Shown here piece after piece: positions 7,737-14,001 of a stretch of 57,636 bases of DNA. The stretch spans positions 1 to 57,636 of the forward strand of contig ASKX01000005.1 in NCBI GenBank assembly GCA_000398025.1. The letters run 5' to 3'. This stretch comes from Candidatus Paceibacter normanii SCGC AAA255-P19. GTDB lineage: Bacteria; Patescibacteriota; Minisyncoccia; Minisyncoccales; Paceibacteraceae. The notes beneath the pieces were generated by a model. The model saw only the letters and a program-made list of their open reading frames with translations. It searched no databases and had not been told where the DNA came from. Every line of letters begins with the position of its first letter. Position 1 is the first letter of the stretch. The position numbers were made by a program, and so were the translations under genes.

Positions 7737-7934
7737 ATGAAGCTTAAGCATTGTAAAAGATGCCACACTAACTACGGCCCGCATCTTGAAGAGTGTCCCC
7801 ATTGCGGGCACAGAAAATTCAAGATGCGTAACATTGACTTTGTTCCCAGAATGAAGTGGTTCAGGCGGATCTGGAGGAGAATCACCGGCTTAATCAACGA
7901 CGGAAAGGAGGTGATCAAATGGCCGGCCCAGTAA
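7737..7934 (+). CDS. Small basic zinc-ribbon protein
   Basis: A 65-residue protein with CKRC near residue 6 and CPHCGH near residue 20, a CxxC-x11-CxxC zinc ribbon, followed by a basic helix-prone tail (KWFRRIWRRITGL). ATG 7737 is chosen because AGGAGG lies about eight bases before it; the nearer ATG touches the SD. Its 3-prime end contains the SD for the HD-domain gene and overlaps it by 16 bases. I do not recognise the family. RNA or DNA binding is plausible from charge and zinc ribbon. Confidence 0.7.
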   Translation: MKLKHCKRCHTNYGPHLEECPHCGHRKFKMRNIDFVPRMKWFRRIWRRITGLINDGKEVIKWPAQ

Positions 7935-8641
7935 TGATGACCGAGCAGACGATTAATGAGATGGTCAAAGGAGCGGAAAATCAATTAGGCGTGCCGATAC
8001 CAGGACTAAAAGAAGAGATAGAGAAGACTGCGCCAGAAGAATTTATGATGAAAGGAGTTGTTGCCTTTGTAAGAGAAAAAATGATGGATGTTCTTCAGAG
8101 GGCAATGAACGCCTGCTGGGAAGTTCATCGCTGGCATTCCAACCAACGAGACGATTCGGTCCGGAGATGGAATTGCCACACCCCGTACGGAGTACACCCT
8201 TTGTGGTGCGCAATGACTTTCCTCCATGAAACCGAATTGCCCGATCTGACAATCGATCAGGAGGAGTGCGCTCTGGCTTTGCTCTTTCACGACGTTAAAG
8301 AAAATACCAGGAAGGAGTTGCCAGAGTGGTTGCCTCGGGGCGCAGTCAAACTGGTGGAAGAAATGACTTTTACCAGCGAACCTGGCTCTACTAATATCGA
8401 GATGTCTGAGATTTGGGACCGTTCGCCGGTTGTCAGATTGCTCAAACTCTACGACAAGGTTTCAAATCTGTTAGACGGTGTCTGGATGTCAGATGAGAAA
8501 TGGAACCAGCAGTATGTTCCCTACGTCTTGCAATTAGCTGCCGACGTGGAGAATAATTATGGTCAACTTAATATTATCCGAATCGCACGGGCAATTGCTC
8601 AACCTCGTAAAGCATCGAAAGAGGAGGAAGGAAAAGAGTGA
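7919..8641 (+). CDS. HD-domain phosphohydrolase-like protein
   Basis: A 240-residue helical protein. HPLWCAM (near residue 112), LALLFHDVKENT (HD near 143-144) and LLKLYDKVSNLLDG (Asp near 190) fit the H...HD...D metal-binding set of HD hydrolases, in an order like MESH1/SpoT-type or YfbR-type nucleotide phosphohydrolases. The start is ATG 7919 behind a perfect AAGGAGGTGATC. In the island it could act on nucleotides or alarmones, but the substrate is unknown. Its stop overlaps the next start (GTGA). Confidence 0.75.
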   Translation: MAGPVMMTEQTINEMVKGAENQLGVPIPGLKEEIEKTAPEEFMMKGVVAFVREKMMDVLQRAMNACWEVHRWHSNQRDDSVRRWNCHTPYGVHPLWCAMTFLHETELPDLTIDQEECALALLFHDVKENTRKELPEWLPRGAVKLVEEMTFTSEPGSTNIEMSEIWDRSPVVRLLKLYDKVSNLLDGVWMSDEKWNQQYVPYVLQLAADVENNYGQLNIIRIARAIAQPRKASKEEEGKE

Positions 8642-8820
8642 AAATCAGTGATCTTCCAACAGGGGCGTATTCCGTTACTCTCGCGCCTCGCAATAGAGAG
8701 CAAGTAAGATTGAGCGGAAAGGTGGTCGAGGAGAAGGGCGTGAAGCACTTCATTGTTCGCCAGTCTCCGAAACAATCTTTTGGGCCAGGCACACAAGTGT
8801 TCTGGTTCCGAAAGGGGTGA
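8638..8820 (+). CDS. Small protein of unknown function (60 residues)
   Basis: GTG start overlapping the HD gene stop by 4 bases, with AGGAGG about ten bases upstream. The sequence MKISDLPTGAYSVTLAPRNR begins a compact, beta-rich, soluble protein ending GTQVFWFRKG, without Cys pairs or membrane segments. Tight coupling to the HD gene and strong SD argue that it is real. No family recognised. Confidence 0.6.
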   Translation: MKISDLPTGAYSVTLAPRNREQVRLSGKVVEEKGVKHFIVRQSPKQSFGPGTQVFWFRKG

Positions 8821-8887
8821 GAACAATGGGAAAATAATAGGATACATCCAGCCAAAAATAAACCAAGAGAAAAGGAGGAAACCTAAA

Positions 8888-9904
8888 GTGGCAGAACTAA
8901 CTTTCACTGACAAAATGATCGAAGAGATAAAGGCGAAAAAGAGCATCCTGAACGTCGGCTTGGACCCCCAGATGAAATTCATGCCGCCTCACCTTATAAA
9001 TTGGGCCTTGGATTTGGAGGGCCCGGAGGTAACTGAAGGAGAAGTGAAAAAGTTAACTTCAAAAGGCGTAGGACGGTTGTTTTATCGGTTCAACCAGGAA
9101 ATTATCGATACCATCTATCCTTTTGCCGTTTCGGTAAAACCCCAGATAGCCTTTTACGAGGCGTATGGCGCAGACGGACTCTGGGCGTTTGAGAAGACGG
9201 TTATATACGCAATGTCCAAGGGCTTGTTGGTTATCACCGATGCCAAACGTGGTGACGGCGGCGACACTGCCCAAGCTTACGCTGACGGTCATCTCGGCGA
9301 AGTAACCTTTCCCGTTCTGAAGGATGGCGTTCTGGAATTTGAGTCGGCTTCCTCGTCGGTCAGGACAGACGCTTTAACCATTCACGCCTGGATCGGCGAC
9401 TCTTGTGTCGCGCCCTTTGTGGAAGCGGCAAAGAAATACGGGACCGGGATATTCGTGGTTTGTAAAACCTCTTTTGCTCCCGATTCCAGAATTGAACAGC
9501 TTATCGCTCAGTCCGGGCTTCCTGTCTGGCAGGAGCTGGCTTCTATGGTTGCAGAATGGGGAGAGGGCACTGAAGGAAAATACGGTTACCGGAATGTCGG
9601 CGTGGTGATGGGCGCGACCAAGCCTGATGATGCGCCGGCAATGCGGCAAATTCTGCCCAAGGCCTGGATGCTTATACCTGGTTATGGCGCTCAGGGGGGC
9701 GGAGCTGACGGTGCGGTGGTTGTCATCAACGACGACGGTTTTGGCGGAGTAGTCAATTCTTCCCGGCAGGTAATCGCTGCTCACCAGAAAGGTCAGTTTC
9801 AGTGTGAGCCAGAAAAGTTTGCCGAGGCAGCGGCTAAAGCAGCCGAGTTTAGCCGCGATGACCTCAATGCGGCTTTGAAGCGATCCGGAAAGATGAACTG
9901 GTAG
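8888..9904 (+). CDS. pyrF: Orotidine 5-phosphate decarboxylase (type 2 OMPDC)
   Basis: Last step of UMP synthesis, OMP to UMP plus CO2. The 338-residue barrel has NVGLDPQMKFMP at the first strand, VKPQIAFYEAYG, and the catalytic DAKRGDGGDTA (D-x-K-x-x-D with the proton-donor Lys), then NVGVVMGAT and LIPGYGAQGG for phosphate binding. This is the longer PyrF form. Translation starts at GTG 8888 behind AAGGAGG; the reading frame is open further upstream but without family similarity. It ends an SD-driven gene run and is followed by a strong terminator. Base composition differs from the flanking AT-rich genes. Confidence 0.95.
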   Translation: MAELTFTDKMIEEIKAKKSILNVGLDPQMKFMPPHLINWALDLEGPEVTEGEVKKLTSKGVGRLFYRFNQEIIDTIYPFAVSVKPQIAFYEAYGADGLWAFEKTVIYAMSKGLLVITDAKRGDGGDTAQAYADGHLGEVTFPVLKDGVLEFESASSSVRTDALTIHAWIGDSCVAPFVEAAKKYGTGIFVVCKTSFAPDSRIEQLIAQSGLPVWQELASMVAEWGEGTEGKYGYRNVGVVMGATKPDDAPAMRQILPKAWMLIPGYGAQGGGADGAVVVINDDGFGGVVNSSRQVIAAHQKGQFQCEPEKFAEAAAKAAEFSRDDLNAALKRSGKMNW

Positions 9905-9936
9905 CAGAGTGTGATAATGATATTAGATTTATTTTG

Positions 9937-9969
9937 GAACGACTCATTGGTTTGAGTCGTTCTTTATTT
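9937..9969 (+). terminator. Intrinsic terminator after pyrF
   Basis: GAACGACTCA-ttggt-TGAGTCGTTC followed by TTTATTTTT. Confidence 0.92.
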
Positions 9970-9989
9970 TTGTAAGCATTAAATCAAAT

Positions 9990-10018
9990 TTGACTTTTCA
10001 CTTCACTTCTTATATGTT
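9990..10018 (+). promoter_or_regulatory. Candidate promoter for the PRTase-radical SAM operon
   Basis: TTGACT, 17 bases, TATGTT. The -35 is good and the -10 weak. It lies directly after the pyrF terminator and about 84 bases before the PRTase start. Confidence 0.5.
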
Positions 10019-10032
10019 TAACGAGGAGGGCA

Positions 10033-10056
10033 ATGTTTCCGAGCAGGCCCTTTTAA
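10033..10056 (+). CDS. Possible leader peptide (7 codons) before the PRTase gene
   Basis: GAGGAGGG stands five bases before ATG TTT CCG AGC AGG CCC TTT TAA, giving MFPSRPF. An SD this strong in front of a tiny frame between a promoter and a biosynthetic gene suggests a leader peptide, as in pyrL of the E. coli pyrBI operon. No following terminator-type hairpin is obvious, so attenuation is not shown. It may be chance. Confidence 0.3.
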   Translation: MFPSRPF

Positions 10057-10101
10057 AATTAGGTAATTCTGAAAGTATCTATCATTCTAAGGAGGTGAGA
10101 G

Positions 10102-10773
10102 ATGATTGGAGAGCTAAAAAGTTTGGGTCTTGACCTCTTTGATCAAGGCATAATGCTAACTGATGGCCCCTTTGAGTTTAAGCTCCACGAAAAACATCCC
10201 GATGCTCCCCATCCGCCTGTTAAGATAAATATTCGGTTCCCGCCAAAAGGAACACTTACTAACGAACTGGTAGAGCGGATAGGGTATGCTTTATACCAAC
10301 TTAGCTGTGAGAATCAGCTTCAATACGACTGCGTGGTTGGCGTGCCCAGGGCCGGTGACCCTTTAGCTAAAACATTTGCAAGATTAGCTTCAGTGCCTCT
10401 TCTTTTTCTTGAGAAAGAAGAAGCAGAGAAGGGGAGAATGGTCTTGCCTGTTCTGCGTGGAGAATACCAAAAGGGTTGGCGAACTCTAATTATTGATGAC
10501 GTGGTAGTAATGGCCGACTCAAAACTTGAGGCGATTGCAGCAGTGAGAACCAATGAACTGATAGTAGCCGGCGTTGAGGTTCTGGTTGATTGGGAACACG
10601 GAGGAAGAGATGACCTTGAAGCAGCTGGATTCCCGGCGTTGGCAAGGTTTAAAATGAGAGAGTTACTTTCCCTCTACCTTAAAGAGGGGAGGATTTTACC
10701 AGAAAAATACCAAGAGGCGATAGACTATCTCCGGGCGATCAGAACCTACTTTGGCAGAGGAAGTGAACTATGA
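10102..10773 (+). CDS. Orotate phosphoribosyltransferase-like protein
   Basis: A type I PRTase of 223 residues that would join orotate and PRPP to give OMP. The N-terminal part LGLDLFDQGIMLTDGPFEF resembles the OPRT start that contacts orotate. CVVGVPRAGDPLAK forms the PPi loop, and TLIIDDVVVMADSKLEA is the PRPP-binding motif with the two conserved acids, though VVMADSK replaces the usual VxTxGxS. The start is ATG behind AAGGAGGTGAG. Pairing in the island with pyrF and pyrD supports the orotate role. It is coupled to the radical SAM gene by ATGA overlap. Another nucleobase substrate remains possible. Confidence 0.82.
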   Translation: MIGELKSLGLDLFDQGIMLTDGPFEFKLHEKHPDAPHPPVKINIRFPPKGTLTNELVERIGYALYQLSCENQLQYDCVVGVPRAGDPLAKTFARLASVPLLFLEKEEAEKGRMVLPVLRGEYQKGWRTLIIDDVVVMADSKLEAIAAVRTNELIVAGVEVLVDWEHGGRDDLEAAGFPALARFKMRELLSLYLKEGRILPEKYQEAIDYLRAIRTYFGRGSEL

Positions 10774-11750
10774 AGGAAAGCTGGGGTTTTGTGATAGATA
10801 TCACCTATAAGTGTTTTCATCACTGCCGACACTGTTGCGTCAAGAGTTCTCCTGATGGTCCTTCAATGCCCTGGGAAAGAATTAAAGACTTATTAAAACA
10901 AATAAATGCTTGGGGGAAACCTTATGGATTGGATTTGACTGGTGGCGATATTTTTAGATATGCCGACCAAGGAAAATGTCTGGGAGATGTCTTAGGTGAA
11001 GCAATAAGTTTACCGGGAGCAAAAGAGCTCTTACGAGGTTTAAAGCTATGTTTTTCACCTTTTGGGCCGAAAGACTATAGTAGTCCCACGCCTACGGAAA
11101 TTTTAAAGTTTCTCTCTCCCTTGATAGACCTTAGATTTTGTCGTCTGACTACCAGTTACACTCTCTATTCAGAAGATAATATAGACAAGCGGTTTCCATA
11201 CACCCTGTCTCAACTTTTTAAGTTTGCCAACCAAATTACCATAGTCGTTACGATAGACAAAAATAATGACCTTGAGACTGGTCGCCGTCTTCGCCAGACA
11301 TTAAAGAGAGCGGGGTTTCTGCCTGACCGGAATTTCCGTAGCCTGAGAGACATAGGTCTTTTTGGACCCGACCTGCACTTTCTTAACGACAACAAGAAAA
11401 TAATTGAGATTGCGGTTAATCCTACTATGGCTGTCGGTCGGGCAAAAAACTGGAAACACCTTTATATCTTCCCTGGCAAAGTTGACTGTCCAAGAATGGA
11501 GTCCAAAGAAAAAGAGGCTCCCTCGAGGATGGCCTATATTACTTTGGGAGGAAACGTTCTTCCTTGCTACAGCACTTTTCCCAATCTCTCTCCTTTGGGA
11601 AATGTCTGGCAGGAACCATTAGACAAGATATTGGCTCGTTGGGAGGACTACCGAGAGCAGTTGAATGAGCATTTCCGGCTGAATTTTCCGTGGAAGTCTG
11701 GAGGGGATTTCTGTACCTGGTGTGCAAGTACCTTCCATTTCAATCCTTAA
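10770..11750 (+). CDS. Radical SAM protein with SPASM-like C-terminus
   Basis: The 326 residues begin with CFHHCRHC (residues about 15-22), the CxxxCxxC site for the SAM-binding 4Fe-4S cluster, followed by a GLDLTGGDIF segment of the GGE type. The C-terminal part has YITLGGNVLPCYSTF, LGNVWQEPLDKILARWEDY and FCTWC, a Cys set and order typical of SPASM or twitch auxiliary clusters in peptide- or small-molecule-modifying enzymes. The start overlaps the PRTase stop. Neither substrate nor a precursor peptide is evident. A terminator-like hairpin follows. Radical chemistry is not part of known pyrimidine synthesis, so this pairing is unexplained. Confidence 0.85.
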   Translation: MKESWGFVIDITYKCFHHCRHCCVKSSPDGPSMPWERIKDLLKQINAWGKPYGLDLTGGDIFRYADQGKCLGDVLGEAISLPGAKELLRGLKLCFSPFGPKDYSSPTPTEILKFLSPLIDLRFCRLTTSYTLYSEDNIDKRFPYTLSQLFKFANQITIVVTIDKNNDLETGRRLRQTLKRAGFLPDRNFRSLRDIGLFGPDLHFLNDNKKIIEIAVNPTMAVGRAKNWKHLYIFPGKVDCPRMESKEKEAPSRMAYITLGGNVLPCYSTFPNLSPLGNVWQEPLDKILARWEDYREQLNEHFRLNFPWKSGGDFCTWCASTFHFNP

Positions 11751-11763
11751 AGAACAATATTGC

Positions 11764-11798
11764 GGCCCGAGAGGTTTATCCTCCCGGGCTGTTTATAT
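11764..11798 (+). terminator. Probable terminator after the radical SAM gene
   Basis: GCCCGAGAGG and CCTCCCGGGC pair with one weak position around a short AT loop, followed by TGTTTATATT. The T-tract is interrupted. Confidence 0.65.
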
Positions 11799-11799
11799 T

Positions 11800-11860
11800 A
11801 GTCAAAGAAGAGCTCTTCTTTTCCACCTTCGTCTTGCCTGTCCGTAGGCAAGACTCGGTG
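11800..11860. repeat. Composite hairpin element inside the island
   Basis: A perfect 16-base palindrome AAGAAGAGCTCTTCTT (11805-11820) is followed by the linker TTCCACCTTC and a second palindrome GTCTTGCCT-gtccgt-AGGCAAGAC (11831-11854) ending in TCGGT. The CACCTTCGTC and GACTCGGT flanks also occur at 27942-27967, so this is the two-hairpin form of the host repeat family. It lies between the radical SAM terminator and the pyrD promoter. Confidence 0.8.
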
Positions 11861-11861
11861 A

Positions 11862-11948
11862 TTGATTTCGTAAATAAATCAAGTATAATATGGATAGAGA
11901 GAAGGGAGGGATTTAGTTCCTTCCCAATTTTTTAGGAGAGGAGGAGAC
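11862..11948 (+). promoter_or_regulatory. Promoter and leader hairpin of pyrD
   Basis: TTGATT, 16 bases, TATAAT (11884-11889). The predicted RNA starts almost directly at GGGAGG-(9-base loop)-CCTTCCC, followed by AA, eight bases and the SD GAGAGGAGG. This matches the leader at 7688-7730 in arms, spacing and SD while loops differ, which suggests a shared regulatory RNA structure. Confidence 0.65.
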
Positions 11949-11949
11949 G

Positions 11950-12852
11950 ATGGAACTTCAAACTTCTGTAGCTGGGATTTTGCTTGAGCATCCATTAATG
12001 AATGGCGCTGGAACTTGTAAGTTGCTTGATGGCCCAGAAGGCGTGAAAGAATTAGCTCGTTCAAATACGGCCGCAGTTATGGTAGGAACAATTACTCTTG
12101 AACAACGAGAAGGAAATAGCGGCGAAGTCTATTGGGCAAACGAGATGTTTTCTTTAAACTCTCTTGGGTGGCCCAATCCCGGAAGAACATATTATCAAAA
12201 ATACCTTCCTACGATGGTTGCTTTATCTCGTGATGCCGGTAAACCCTTATTTGTTAATGTAGGAGGTTTTAGTCCTGATGAATATGCTGTATTGGCAGAG
12301 CTTGTTTTTGAGAGAGGAGCCGATTTAGTTGAGCTAGACCTTAGTTGTGCTAGTATTTGGGAAAAAGGCCAACAGAGACGTATTCCTTGTTTCGATCCGC
12401 AATTAGTAAAAGAAATCCTCCGCTGCGTTGAAGAAAAAGTCGGTTCAGATGCAAAAGTAGCTATCAAGCTTTCTCCCTTTTCTGATCCATTTGCTCTTAG
12501 CGAGGTAGCAAAAGCAATTGGAGAGTGGAAAGTAGTGAAAGCGGTCACCTCGACAAATACTTTCCCCAATGCTTTTAGTTACGACGAGAAGGGAAAACCC
12601 CGGCTTACTCCTGGAGGAGGTTTCGTTGCTCTGGGCGGTCCAGCAATTAAACCAATAGGTCTTGGCCAAGTAAAACAACTTAGAAATTTACTTCCAAGTT
12701 GCATTGATATTATTGGAGTGGGTGGTATTACTACTGGTTTAGATATCTTAGATTATCAGCGAGCAGGAGCAGTAGCTGTCCAAATTGCCACCGCACTTTT
12801 AGGAAGACGATTAAAGGTTTTTGACCAACTACTGAGCGAACTCATCGACTAG
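11950..12852 (+). CDS. pyrD: Dihydroorotate dehydrogenase, class 1A-like
   Basis: FMN enzyme turning dihydroorotate into orotate. The 300-residue barrel shows MNGAGTCKLL near the start, SLNSLGWPNPG as the substrate loop, VELDLSCASIW with the catalytic Cys of class 1 enzymes, VAIKLSPF, and IIGVGGITTGLDILDY plus VQIATALL for FMN phosphate. Length and lack of an N-terminal membrane extension point to the soluble class 1A (fumarate-type) enzyme. No pyrK-like partner is present. It is transcribed alone from its own promoter and ends at a strong terminator. Confidence 0.93.
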   Translation: MELQTSVAGILLEHPLMNGAGTCKLLDGPEGVKELARSNTAAVMVGTITLEQREGNSGEVYWANEMFSLNSLGWPNPGRTYYQKYLPTMVALSRDAGKPLFVNVGGFSPDEYAVLAELVFERGADLVELDLSCASIWEKGQQRRIPCFDPQLVKEILRCVEEKVGSDAKVAIKLSPFSDPFALSEVAKAIGEWKVVKAVTSTNTFPNAFSYDEKGKPRLTPGGGFVALGGPAIKPIGLGQVKQLRNLLPSCIDIIGVGGITTGLDILDYQRAGAVAVQIATALLGRRLKVFDQLLSELID

Positions 12853-12854
12853 AT

Positions 12855-12886
12855 TCCGCCAAAAGTCAATTTTGGCGGGTTTTATA
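12855..12886 (+). terminator. Intrinsic terminator after pyrD
   Basis: CCGCCAAAA-gtcaa-TTTTGGCGG then GTTTTATATTT. It marks the right edge of the island. Confidence 0.92.
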
Positions 12887-12911
12887 TTTGAGTTATCCCC
12901 AGTTTTCGACC

Positions 12912-12940
12912 TTGTTTTTAAGTCCATTTTAAGGTAAAAT
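12912..12940 (+). promoter_or_regulatory. Promoter of pheS-pheT-gyrB
   Basis: TTGTTT, 17 bases, TAAAAT, with the start codon only 12 bases after the -10, so the mRNA would be almost leaderless. Confidence 0.75.
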
Positions 12941-12952
12941 GAACTAACAAAT

Positions 12953-13975
12953 ATGGTCAAAATCAACTTAAAATTACTAAAAAAACGGGCTCAAGATGAG
13001 ATAAAAAGGGCCGGAGATTTGAAGCTCTTAAATGAAGTTTTTAAGAAGTATTTAGGCAAGAAAGGAGAGCTGACTTTGGTTTTGCGTTCCTTAGAAAAAC
13101 TGCCCAAAGCCAAAAGAGTAAAAGTAGGAAAGGAAGCCAACGAAATTAAAAACTTTTTGAGAGTCCAATTTGACCAGAAAGCAGCAGCTATTAAAGAAAA
13201 AGCAAAAAAAGAAGCTGAAGAAAAAGAGTGGATTGATATAACTCAACCTGGAAAGAAACCAGCAACTGGCCACCTTCACCCTTTAACCCAAGTGAGAAGA
13301 AAAACTGAAGAAGTTTTTCAAGGCCTGGGCTTTACTGTAACCGAGGGGCCGGAAGTAGAAAATGAGTGGTATAATTTTGATGCTTTGAATATTCCCAAAG
13401 ACCATCCCGCTCGTGACCTTTGGGACACTTTCTATCTTAAAGGCGGTCTGCTTTTAAGAACTCATACTACGCCAGTGGATGTAAGATATATGGAAAAAAA
13501 TAATCCGCCTTTGAGAATTATTACCATTGGCCGTTGCTTTCGCCACGAAGCCACCGATGCTTCTCATGAGAGCAACTTTTATCAATTAGATGGGTTAATG
13601 GTGGGTAAAGATATTTCAGTAGCTAATTTTAAAGCCATCATTCAAGAATTTTTCCAAAGATTTTTCGGCAAACCAGTAGAAATCAGAATGAGGCCTAGCT
13701 TCTTTCCTTTTACTGAACCTTCTTTTGAGGTAGATATGACTTGCTTAGTTTGTAAAGGAAAGGGCTGCTCAGCTTGCCAGAAAACTGGCTGGATGGAAAT
13801 GATGGGAGCTGGCATGATGCACCCCAATGTTTTTAAAAATTCTGGTTTGAGTCCCAAAAATTGGCAGGGCTGGGCTTTTGGCATGGGCTTTGATAGGTTG
13901 GCGATGATGAAATATAAAATCAATGATATTAGATTGCTTTATTCTGGCGATTTAAGATTTTTAAAACAATTCTAA
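12953..13975 (+). CDS. pheS: Phenylalanyl-tRNA synthetase alpha subunit
   Basis: Catalytic subunit of the alpha2-beta2 PheRS. The 340 residues include an N-terminal coiled coil (about 1-85, rich in Lys and Glu), HPLTQVRRKTEEVFQGLGF, motif 2 (RCFRHEATDASHESNFYQLDG) and motif 3 (GWAFGMGFDRLAMMKYKI). A small Cys set CLVCKGKGCSACQKTGW lies between motifs 2 and 3, as in other bacterial PheS. The start lies just after a clear promoter and has no SD. pheT follows after 24 bases containing a repeat fragment. Confidence 0.97.
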   Translation: MVKINLKLLKKRAQDEIKRAGDLKLLNEVFKKYLGKKGELTLVLRSLEKLPKAKRVKVGKEANEIKNFLRVQFDQKAAAIKEKAKKEAEEKEWIDITQPGKKPATGHLHPLTQVRRKTEEVFQGLGFTVTEGPEVENEWYNFDALNIPKDHPARDLWDTFYLKGGLLLRTHTTPVDVRYMEKNNPPLRIITIGRCFRHEATDASHESNFYQLDGLMVGKDISVANFKAIIQEFFQRFFGKPVEIRMRPSFFPFTEPSFEVDMTCLVCKGKGCSACQKTGWMEMMGAGMMHPNVFKNSGLSPKNWQGWAFGMGFDRLAMMKYKINDIRLLYSGDLRFLKQF

Positions 13976-14001
13976 TCCTTCAATAAATTCAGGACAAGTA
14001 T
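13976..14001. repeat. Fragment of the AATAAATTCAGGACAAGT repeat
   Basis: AATCCTTCAATAAATTCAGG followed by ACAAGT fills the pheS-pheT gap. Closely similar sequence occurs reversed at 46292-46343. The pheT start codon overlaps the end of this copy. Confidence 0.6.

Noticed and set aside
7856..7918. Earlier start for the HD gene
   Set aside because: ATG 7919 has a perfect SD; the longer frame lies within the zinc-ribbon gene.
8753..8887. Upstream extension of the pyrF frame
   Set aside because: The frame is open, but PyrF similarity begins after GTG 8888, which has a strong SD; the extension overlaps the 60-residue gene.
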